This document shows, one piece after another, positions 55,464-64,000 of a stretch of DNA of 64,000 nucleotides. The position numbers were made by a program, and so were the translations under genes. The notes beneath the pieces were generated by a model. That model worked only from the letters and a program-made list of their open reading frames with translations, searched no databases and was not told the origin of the DNA. The DNA comes from Apiotrichum sp. Y4204 (taxonomy: Eukaryota > Basidiomycota > Tremellomycetes > Trichosporonales > Trichosporonaceae), in contig JAMYHL010000047.1 in NCBI GenBank assembly GCA_025531455.1, forward strand, positions 124,001-188,000, read 5' to 3'. Positions within the stretch are counted from its first letter, which is position 1, and each line of letters opens with the position of its first letter.

Positions 55464-55975
55464 CGTGCCGCTGTGGATGTGGTCGAGGCAAGGTAGATGT
55501 GTGTGGAGGAGATAGGGAGTAATGTTTTGATTGCCTCCTAGTCGACAACAGTTCCCAAAGGTGGTCGTGACTGCCAGAGTCAATGCATGATTGTTGGACA
55601 GTGGACCCAGCATCTGCCCTTGTGCATGGATCATCGAGTGCCACAACCACGTGGGATGACGGAGAAAAGTGGAATTCCGCCTGGGTGGCTAGGGTGTGGT
55701 GGAGGTTCTCCACTTGCTCGACGATGGTGATCGCGAACACGGTGCAAATGATGACGCTCCTAGAGCCGAGCAAGCAACTTGGGTCGCTTTCTGGCATTGA
55801 AATCGTACATTGTGAACACTATACAATACTTAGACAACACTAGACAACTAGACATCTCGACATTCCCAGCAACACGATACAGTCTCATCGCCTGCGTCCA
55901 CCAGAGGACCCCCAACCACATTAGCGCAAAGTGTTGCCAACTACCCTTCGCCTCCTTCCTCTCGCCCGCACAAGC
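55464..55975. promoter_or_regulatory. Divergent promoter region SYF1 / TatD nuclease
   Basis: 512 bp between divergent starts. It is AT-richer and CAA-rich from 55800 toward the TatD start. No gene supported. Confidence 0.45.
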
Positions 55976-57031
55976 ATGCAGTACATTGGTAAGCCCTCAC
56001 ATTTGTCTTATTATAACACTAGATATCGCCGTCAATCTCGGCGACCCAATGTTCCGCGGGCTGTACCGCGGCAAGCGGAAGCATGCCGACGATCTCGCCG
56101 CTGTCGTGGGCCGCGCGCGCGAAGCTGGTGTCGGCCAGATCCTGACTGGGACATCGCTCGAGGAGTCGAAGATTGTTTTGGAGCTTGCAAATGAGTTTGG
56201 TGAGTGACTATGTGGCTGAACATGGCTCAGTGACGGGGTGGTTTCTTCTCCTTTTATTCTCAGCTGCCCGCTAACGGACAGACCTGCACAGCACAGCCGG
56301 CTGCCATCCGACCTCGACACCCGAGATTGACAAGTTCCCCGGTGGTGTGGACGCATACTTCTCCGAGTTGCAGGCCGTAATCACCGCAGGCGGCGACCGC
56401 ATAGTCGCCATTGGCGAAGTTGGGCTTGGTGAGTGGCCACTACAGAACCACTCTGACCATAGACTACGATCGACTAAAGTTCGCGCCTCGCGAGACACAG
56501 TTGCGCCACCTCCCGCGCTTGCTGCAGCTGTCAAAGACGCACCGCCTTCCTCTCTTCCTTCACGATCGGCATCCAGAGGCGCATGCTGACCTCGTGCGCG
56601 TCCTGAAGGAGGTCGGGTTCGACCGCTCCTGGCCTGGCGGTGTGGTGCACTCGTTTACTGGCACAGAGGAGGAGATGCGCGAGCTGGTCGACCTTGGGCT
56701 GTACATTGGCCTCAACGGGTGTTCACTCAAAACTGAGGAGAATCTTGCCGTGGCCCGCACAGTCCCACTGACGTCGCTAATGATCGAGACGGACGCACCG
56801 TGGTGCAGCGTAACCAGCACACACGCAAGCTTCAAGCATCTTCCCCCGCCCGGCTTTGAGCGTGTCAAGCCGGAAAAGTTTGAAGAGGGCAAGGGCGTCA
56901 AGGGGCGCAACGAGCCGACTGATGTCGTCGCCATCGCGCACATCCTCGCTGGCATTCGCGGAGAGTCTGTAGAGACTGTTGCCAAGGCCGCACTGGAGAA
57001 CACTCGGAGCGTATTTTTCTCAAACAAGTAG
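55976..57031 (+). CDS. TatD-family metal-dependent deoxyribonuclease (TATDN1-like)
   Basis: A TIM-barrel hydrolase acting on DNA ends. After a 13-nt first exon (MQYI, ATG at 55976) the protein continues DIAVNLGDPMFRGLYRGK. Metal-binding and catalytic blocks are TAGCHPTSTPEID, VAIGEVGLDYDRLKFAPRE, LPLFLHDRHPEAH, GGVVHSFTGTEEEM and SLMIETDAPWC. The C-terminus has EPTDVVAIAHILAGIRGESV. Three introns at about 55989-56022, 56199-56281 and 56428-56462 restore DIAVN, EF-DLHSTAGCHP and GL-DYDR. The length (about 300 residues) is normal. Yeast YBL055C is the likely counterpart. Confidence 0.94.
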
Positions 57032-57390
57032 GAGGTGTATTTTTGTACTTGAGCGATGTACTGTACTACCCAGTTAACGATATAACGATCCCTTGTTTAG
57101 CTCATGCGAACGGCACGCATCCATTCCTTTGTTGTCCTGTTACCCTACATATCTCATATCAATTCCACACGGCAATGCGCCAATTAAGTGCAGGATGGCA
57201 TTATACCCCATACAAAGCTAATGGTACACGTCTCAGAAGAGATTGGAGGGGGCTAGAAGATGGAGACGAAAGAGGACAAAGATACGAGACAAAAACGAAT
57301 AAGAGTATCTAGAGTCCAGGAAATCGCTGATTATACTGCCTAAAGGAAGGAACTCTAGTACAACAGACAGTGAATGATCGCCGCGACTCA
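57032..57390. other. Convergent intergenic region
   Basis: 359 bp between the TatD stop and the next minus-strand gene stop. AT-rich 3' flanks; nothing else seen. Confidence 0.5.
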
Positions 57391-60300
57391 TTAAGCAGTC
57401 GGCAAGCTGCCCACGCTGTTCTGACTATCGCGCTGCCCTTGCATACCAGGGACGGGCTTGCGGCGGACTTGACGCGGCGATGTGGGTGAATTAGGAAGGG
57501 ACTGGCGCTGCGACCGGTGAGTGTCGTCGCCAGCATGCGTGTCGCTGCGTCCCAAAGTGGATGCCGACGGGTTGGGGGTGCTGAAGCCGACAACCGAGGG
57601 AGGATGGGCAGTCCTTGGGGGACTTCCGGCCGACAAGGCATGGGGTGGGGGCGTATTCGAACTAGACGGGGGCCCGTTGGACGGCCCCGGGTCGTTGAAG
57701 ATGGCGGCCGCCCCGCCGGCGGCTGATGCCGACGCAGCAAGGTCTGCGGGAGTGATATGCTTGACGGTCGTAGCAATAGGTGACGATATGTGCATGATAG
57801 TCATACGATTTTCGTCGTTCTCGCGTGCCTTGCGATTGCCGAATGAAAAGAAACGCGATGTGAAGCTACCATCTTTGCGAGTTGGGAGCGATGAACCTTG
57901 TTGCTGCAGATCGAAGTCGAGAGGTGCGCCGAAGTCGGTGGTGGGGAATGGTTGGTGGTATTGCGGTTCATCCGCCATGGTGCCACTCCCGTACGATCCG
58001 AATGAGGGTGCAGATGCCGAGCTGGCCTCGCGCGGGTGCGGAACATCGCCCCGTGTGTTGGCGACAGCATAGGCGTGCGCCCTGTCCTTAGGCCGTACAA
58101 TTTTGCTGCTGGTCTGCCGCCGCAAGGCCTTTATTGACATTGACACCGGGCGGGACGGCATGTTGCCAAACACAGGTGCGCTGCCCGAAGGCAGAGTTGG
58201 ACTTTTTAGCGCATCAACGTATTCAGATGGTAAGACGTGGGCGACAGATTGAGGCATGGTCAAGTCCGGAGTAGGAGGGCGGGCTGGACGCCTTGGAGGG
58301 GGCCCGTTGCCAATAGGGCCATTAAGTGACGATATAGAGAGACCGCCATATTTTGTGGATCGGTGTGCGGACTCCTTCGACTGGAACTGCGACGGCCGTC
58401 GTTCAAGGGGTCCGCTTGTTCGGGCAGCGTGTTCCTTGTGAGAAATGGCAGGCCATTCAGGTCGCACTCCAGGCGTTATTGGCGGAGTAGATCCATTCGA
58501 CTCGCTCGAGCGCTGCTCCTCGGATGCTTCCGCAAGGTATGGCAACCGGCTAGATCCCCGTGCTGGAAGATCGGCGAGGCGGATTGGCGATTGCCTATCT
58601 GGTGAGGTTGGTGATCGTGAGTCGCCAGATCGTGATCTTCCCGGCGCGTTCTTGAATCGAAGCTCTTTAGGACTGAGTTCCCGCACCACTGAGAAAATTA
58701 GTATACAACGTGCAAAGTAGATGACGTGCACCACAACTCACTCTTCTCAAGAGAATTGAGCTGGTCAGCCATGACGATACCGCTCGCGCGGTAATCGTGA
58801 TCTGGGCTGCTAGGTGACAGCATGCCAGGAGATACCGGGGCTGGTTCCTCCACAAGCGACGTTACTGTCTCAACAGGCTCTATTGTGATATGACGGGGTA
58901 GCGGAGAGCCGTTCGGAACATGTCGTTCTGCGGCTAAGCGCTCCAAACGTTCCTTCTCAATGCGTTCCGATTCGCGTTCGGCGGCAAGAGCTTGTCGTTG
59001 AGCCTCGAGCGCAGCTTCGCGCTCAGCCTCCTCGCGTTCCACTTGCACCTGTTGAGCTGCGCGTTTGGCGGCCTCGTCTGTCTCTGCCGCAAGACGCGCC
59101 GCTTCACGCGCTTCTGCTGCTGCTCGTTCCAGGGCGCGTCGCTCGGCTTTCTCCCGCTCCTCCTCCATCTGGCGCAGAAACTTTGGTCGAGGATCCTTGA
59201 GGCGCTCAACAAGGGTCAGTTCTCGTATTGAGGCAATCTCAGACCCATGACCCAATCGTCGCAATGGTGCACCAGACTTGACCCACTCATCGAACCAGCG
59301 TGCTTCTGTCGGATCAATGTCGAATTCAATAGTGCCAAACAGAGGCAATGATGAGTTGGCTGAGGAAGAGACAGGCGTTGGTGGCGAAATTGAGCTGTCG
59401 GAGCTGGCTGAGTGGGAGCGGCCGCCGTCAATGCTCCGAGACATCAACTTGGGCTGCTCGATCGGTTCTGGCGCAGTAGTCATCATGGCCCCAAATGTCG
59501 CTGCCGAAGTATTACGTTTCTTCGGTGTGGAGACCGGCGTAGTGGCTGACGATACAGACTTTCGTGCAGCATGTCCAAACAGGGTGGTCCATGTTGCATG
59601 TGTGACTTGGGGTCCACACGCGTCATGATCACTGTTGTTCACGCCCTCTCCGTTGTCGTCGTCATTGCCGCGAAGATAGACACTGATTCCGAGTGTTGAT
59701 GGGAGACCGAATTCCCGCGCGATGCTGACCAGCATGGCGCCCAAAGTAGGTTGCAATGGAAGGAGTCTGCCGCGTCGCCATCGTTTCCTCCGTTCAGCTT
59801 CCGCTCCAGGATCGGCATCGGCCATGGGTATCAACAAGCATTGTGGAGGGACGACTGCGACAAGGTGGCTGGGTCCAGACGGGACATTCGCCGTGGGACT
59901 TGAAGGCCGAGGACTGTTGCTTATTGCCCGTGGTGTTGTGAGACCGGACCCGCCATCTGTTACTGTGGGAACAGCTATGCCGAAAGACTTTGCAATACGT
60001 CCCAGCTGTGCCGGTGACAGAGGTGCCTTGGGAGGAGGGTAATCCCGTCGCGTTGGCGACACGGGTTTTGATGATGTCGCCTTCGGTGATTCCTTTTTTA
60101 AGGATCTGGAGCGAACCGGTGTCGATGAGCCCGAGTGGGTCGGCGATGCTGGATAGTGTGCGAGTGACGGTTCTGACCGCGGGCTGGCATATCCACTCAA
60201 GGGCGACGGTCCAAGAAATGAAGGCGTATGGGCGGATGGTGGTGATAATGACTGAATCGATTGGAGTTGGGCAGATAAAGAAAAACGCGGGCTACGCGCG

Positions 60301-60404
60301 GTCGACGGCGGAGACGAGGAGCCGAAACGCGTCGACGAGGGCGGTGGTGGCCACGCGACGAGGACGTTTGTAATGACCGGCGCGTTGGAGCCGCTAGTCA
60401 TCAT
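57391..60404 (-). CDS. Large Ser/Pro-rich protein with central charged coiled coil, function unknown
   Basis: About 985 residues; family not recognised. The ATG at 60402-60404 gives MMTSGSNAPVITNVLVAWPP. The first 200 residues are Ser/Pro-rich with SPxR-like sites. A more ordered stretch includes LLPLQPTLGAMLVSIAREFG with LPSTLGISVYLRG, and LPLFGTIEFDIDPTEARWFD with EWVKSGAPLRRLGHGSEI. Then comes an uninterrupted charged coiled coil (KFLRQMEEEREKAERRALER to about AERESERIEKERLERL). After one intron near 58690-58735 (join SLEK-MVRELSPKE) the C-terminal half is again disordered, with GNMPSRPVSMSIKALRRQTS and FTSRFFSFGNRKAREND. Composition suggests a phosphorylated scaffold; no enzyme domain is visible. 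Confidence 0.8.
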
Positions 60405-61119
60405 GCCAATGGTCGAGCGGCTGACTCTTTGCGCGTATAAGTGGCCGCGTGTCGCGTCGCAGGGATGTCGCGAACGTGCAGCCGTGGGCGGACCAGTGCG
60501 ACCAGCAGTGTGAGAAACGTGACGCGTTGTGCGATGGAAACTACGTGTTGTTGAACTTGGTTAGGGACGTCGGAGACTCGGTGTGGGTATGGGGTGTAAG
60601 AGGCTGTGGAAGCAGGCGTGGGTATTTTTGGGGCGTGTCTGTGTGCAAACGTCGTTGGTGTTGAGATGCGAGAGGGAGGACGTGAGGAAGACCGAGGTAG
60701 CTCTCGGGAGGGATGTTCGAAAGTGTGTCTCTAGGGCCTCATTAACATTGTTTGGATCTTGCAAGAAAAGATTGGAGGAGAGTGGCGGAATGGGGAGAGT
60801 TCAGATGGGACGTAGGGTGTGTCGCGTCGATGGTAGGGAACGCGAGATGGATGATGAATCCGAGGTGGAAGGATATGAGATGAGCAACAGAGGGTCGAAG
60901 TGGTTGTTGGAATTGGGAGTGGGGGCACACACACACAGAGGAAGGAGGAGGAGGGAGGAGGCCGGGGGGGGGAGAGGGGGGGGGGGATGGACGGGAAGGA
61001 CGAAACAAGAGGGAGAGGAGAAAGTAAAGGGTGCAGGAAGAGAACAAGAGGCACAAGAGCTACAGAAAGGTGCGTTGAATTGAGTGCTCAGTAGTGGCTA
61101 CAGTGGCCCAATCCATCCT

Positions 61120-61148
61120 GGTGGTGGTGGTGGTGGTGGTGGTGGTGG
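61120..61148 (+). repeat. (GGT)n microsatellite
   Basis: An uninterrupted run of about nine to ten GGT triplets in the gene-poor region. Confidence 0.9.
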
Positions 61149-62422
61149 CTATCGTGGCTGGCGGGCAAGCGTCAAAAGATGGTTTGCATAGTTCCTAGTC
61201 AAAACTTTAATCCTTTTAATATGATCAAGGAAAAAGCTCTTTCGAGCTGGTTATGTATGTCTTGGATGGGGGGATCTCTGATTCTCGATCTGTGTCTCAG
61301 ATGACTGTGCAGAAGCTTATAATATATTGTAGATGCACAGCCAGACAACACGACAACACATTATACCGGACGTGGCAGGTGCACAGGTGGATAGTGGCTA
61401 TAGAGGTCAACAGGGAACTCTAGGGCTCGGAATCGAGGAACCGGAAGGCGTTGTGTCTGTGCGCCCGAAGGTGGGAGAGGGCAGGCCACCCTTCGATGGA
61501 TCCGTCAGTTGCCAGCATCCAAAAGGCGACGAGGCGTAGGACCACCAGGAATGCGAGGGTCACAGGTGGGGGAGAGGCGTTTTTCGGCCCCCAGGTTGCC
61601 AGTCGCCGAAGGGCCAACGACAAGCAGTGAGGTGAATGAGGTGGCGACGCCACCTGTTACGGGAGGCGCTTCACCCTCGGCGACAGCGAGGAAGAGCGAG
61701 GTGGTGTAGGGCATCTCATCAGCATTGTGCAGTTCCCGTTTTCCATTGGGCGGTATCGATGGCTCGATGATCGATGGCCGCATAGTGCCAGTGCAAGGGA
61801 GGCAAGGGAGCTTCCGGTCAGGGCCGCCAACATTCACATCCGACTTCACAGAAGGGAACCTGGACAGCCCAGAAATTTTCAATCATGCCGACATTGCATT
61901 CGTGTTTGCTTGCGCTGTTCGGCAGATCAGCATCCAATGGATCAGTACAAAGTATCCACGAGAGGGCTCTTTGCCTCGAAGCGGAGGATTTTGGGCACCT
62001 GGACTCGCCCGGCTCGCCCATGGCCAATGGGCCATCGGTGCCTCAACTCATATAACCCCTTTGGGTGTTTGTGGTGACCGTCGATCCTCTACTTCCCCCC
62101 TTGGCTTTCTGGGGTTACTCCGTGCTCCAGTGCCCCTTGGGCTGTTTGCCTGTCTGGGCGGACAAGCTTCTGGCCTGCAAGCATGCAATTACATGCACCC
62201 ATGCAGCCACCACTACACCGAGCAACGAGTGGGCGTACAGTCTGATATAATCGCGGTGCGGTCATCGGAGCTGTGGTACGTTGTACCTGTTTCCCCCCCG
62301 TGTCCTAGATGGGCTACGTAATCCGCCCATCCGTGTTTCATGTCACAACTACAGCTCGGGTCCTATGGCATGTTAGACCGGGGACCGGGGATCCGACGGA
62401 GCTGCTCCGCTGATCTGCAGGA

Positions 62423-62454
62423 TCGCAGGATCTGCATGCATGCAGATCCTGCGA
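62423..62454. repeat. 32-bp perfect palindrome
   Basis: Each 16-bp half is TCGCAGGATCTGCATG followed immediately by its exact reverse complement, with no loop. A neighbouring CTGCAGGATC copy (62415-62424) repeats part of the arm. Confidence 0.93.
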
Positions 62455-63365
62455 AAGCACTCGACGGACAACAGTCCAGGAGTCTCGACCAACAGTAAAG
62501 CGAGTAAAGACTTGATAAGAACAGAGGCCGGAAGGGACCAGAAGGGCAAACTTACCTTTCCTATGTGATTGCCTTCGGTATATGCTGTACCAGCTTGGTT
62601 TCAGTCGTTCCGACAGCCCAATTGTAAGCCTTGGCCCACCAGCACTGGTTTTCTTGCAGCTTCCAGGATTTCAGAGCCGCTGGACCCCCCGGGTAAAAGA
62701 CATGTCGCAACAACATCGCATAGGGCGTAGCATGCACATATGCATTGTGTGTGTCCCAGCATGTGCGGCGGCGGCGGGCTAAATAGTAATCAGAGTATCA
62801 AGCCTTCCAGCTGCTAATCGGAGCCCATTAGCCTGTCATCTATTGATATCAGAATATCAGAATCAAGCTAATCAAGAGTCATTTATATATTCATTGTTAA
62901 TACTTTAATTGGTGTCACGCGATTCCGCGGATCTGATCCGAGCGGCCGAGCGCTCGCGAGCGACGCAAGCTTGCATAAGGGCATGGGACTTGTGATATCG
63001 TGATAAACCTTATATCAGAAGCCATTTTCTATTCTCCGTATTTGTTGCCACCGCACTGGATTTGCTCGGCTCGGCTGCCTCTCGCCCCTGTAATTATGTT
63101 ATTAGTAGTAGCTCCCCCCCCCTCGCGGGGCACTGCAATCCGGGATAATCCGTCATCGCCATCGTGGGACATGCTTGCACCACTGGTGCATTGGGTGCAT
63201 CTCGTAGCACAGGAAACCACGACTACAATAAATAAATACGGCTCACGACATTCCATGTCTTGCAGCCAGCTTCATCATCCAACAACACAGTTTTCCACTC
63301 CTTCAAAACTCTTCCCATCTCTGGCTTACACACCCTTCCACTCGCCTACTCCCAGACGGTCCACC

Positions 63366-64000
63366 ATGCTGCACGTGCCCCGCTTCGCACGCTTGCTCAT
63401 CATCGCGCTCATCCTCGTAGTCGTCCCGAGCATCTACTTTTTCTACCCTGGCGACGGATATTATGAACGGTACAAGACAACAGGCCTGGATGCCGGGGGT
63501 ATCGACTCGGAGCACCTGCGTCCGAAAGTCCCGCCAACCATCGAGGACGAGGAGCCGCGTGACGTCCAATACGGAGTCGATGCCCAAAACTTGGCAAAGG
63601 AGCACCAGCAGGACTCAACCGCGGGTCAATTGGAGACGGAACACGTTCACGATGACAAGCACAGCACCGCTGTTGCTGCTGTGACCGACGTTTTGTCCGG
63701 CGGTGTCATCATGCCGCATCTCGGAAATGCGACTGCCAAGTGAGTTCAAGAGGCGAGACGGCCGCCCTAGGCGGATCGTGCCCGGACGGGGGTCAAAGGC
63801 GATTGTGTGCGTGGTGCCCGCATCACGTTCATGTCCCAATGACAACGGGCCGAGTCGATCCCTGACTCTCGATGAAGGCCGGAGCTCGAAGTGTGCCTTG
63901 GTCCCGCACTGCTTGTATCAGAGGGATTCTGACGACGATATTTCCTTCTCCATATGTGCTGACAACTTAGGGCCGAACTCGGACGAGGCACTTGGCGTTT
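63366..64000 (+). CDS. ERV-type FAD-linked sulfhydryl oxidase (Erv2-like), 5' part only
   Basis: The ATG at 63366 lies in a strong context (CCACCATGC). It opens MLHVPRFARLL followed by a hydrophobic anchor IIALILVVVPSIYFF, as in membrane-anchored ER oxidases. A charged stem follows, then GGVIMPHLGNATAK. A 231-nt intron (63740-63970, CTGACAACTTAG acceptor) joins to AELGRGTWR at the window end. The sequence MPxLGNxTxKAELGRxxW is the opening of the Erv/ALR domain as seen in yeast Erv2, which forms disulfides in the ER. The CxxC and FAD-binding motifs lie beyond the right edge, so identity rests on the entry motif and topology. Confidence 0.7.

Larger units (their letters stand above)
60405..63365. 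other. Nearly 3 kb without a supported gene
   Basis: It contains a G-run region (60964-60987), a (GGT)n microsatellite (61120-61148), a pyrimidine-rich minus strand at 60730-61060 that may be a long leader of the neighbouring gene, a 32-bp perfect palindrome (62423-62454), several CGGATC/GATCCG motifs, and an AT-rich patch (62880-62920) beside a short GC-rich self-complementary cluster (62925-62970). Open frames at 61505-61882 (-) and 61725-62321 (+) show no domain and no intron logic. A non-coding transcript is possible but not demonstrable here. Confidence 0.5.

Noticed and set aside
61505..61882. 125-residue minus-strand open frame
   Set aside because: The tail part looks slightly protein-like (EGEAPPVTGGVATSF), but there is no family, no convincing upstream exon and no conserved motif.
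61725..62321. 198-residue plus-strand open frame
   Set aside because: Irregular composition, no introns or motifs, and a gene-like frame also exists on the opposite strand; likely chance.
1..64000. A clustered biosynthetic, defence or mobile system
   Set aside because: All recognisable genes are scattered housekeeping functions in mixed orientations; no transposase, reverse transcriptase, polyketide or peptide synthetase, or toxin gene was seen.

Overview
This window is nuclear DNA of a fungus, most likely a basidiomycete yeast of the Tremellomycetes (Trichosporonales-like is my best guess, not proven). The basis is GC-rich coding sequence, genes broken by many very short introns (about 34-60 nt) with GTRNGY donors and CTAAC/CTGAC branch points just before the AG, and long pyrimidine-rich leaders. 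Nothing bacterial, viral or transposon-like was seen. No rRNA, tRNA, CRISPR array or insertion sequence could be supported.

Layout. 0-10 kb: the end of a complex I subunit (+), a Memo-family protein (-), phosphoacetylglucosamine mutase (-), the splicing factor CWC22 (+) and a SET-domain protein (-). 10-20 kb: mitochondrial tRNA 2-thiouridylase (-), a peroxisomal-type acyl-CoA synthetase (+), a second SET protein paralogous to the first (+) and an APC-superfamily permease (+). 20-31.6 kb: a helical protein ending in AKL (possible Pex8, -), GPATCH1 (+), a GCFC/PAXBP1-type splicing factor (+), an unrecognised nuclear protein (-) and an NMNAT-like nucleotidyltransferase (+). 31.7-43.1 kb: a large mitochondrial PPR-like protein (-), a PNRC-motif decapping-enhancer candidate (+), an isochorismatase-fold hydrolase (-) and phospholipase D (-). 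44.4-57 kb: CDC45 (+), a SOD-fold mitoribosomal protein (-), an NR2C2AP-like protein (+), an ER Hsp90 ending in HDEL (-), SYF1/XAB2 (-) and a TatD nuclease (+). 57.4-64 kb: a large low-complexity protein (-), nearly 3 kb without a supported gene, and the 5' end of an ERV2-type sulfhydryl oxidase (+), cut by the window edge.

Functionally this is a mixed housekeeping segment. Four spliceosome-associated genes (CWC22, GPATCH1, GCFC, SYF1) lie within about 51 kb. Several gene pairs are divergent over 300-550 bp and probably share promoters. No dedicated biosynthetic or defence cluster is visible. The most notable items are the ER Hsp90 in a fungus, the SET pair whose shared intron has grown by a minisatellite in one copy, three proteins ending in AKL, a row of GATA-containing repeats upstream of the permease, and a 32-bp perfect palindrome in the gene-poor right part. 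Gene models were built by eye; exon joins are inferred from reading frame, splice signals and family conservation.
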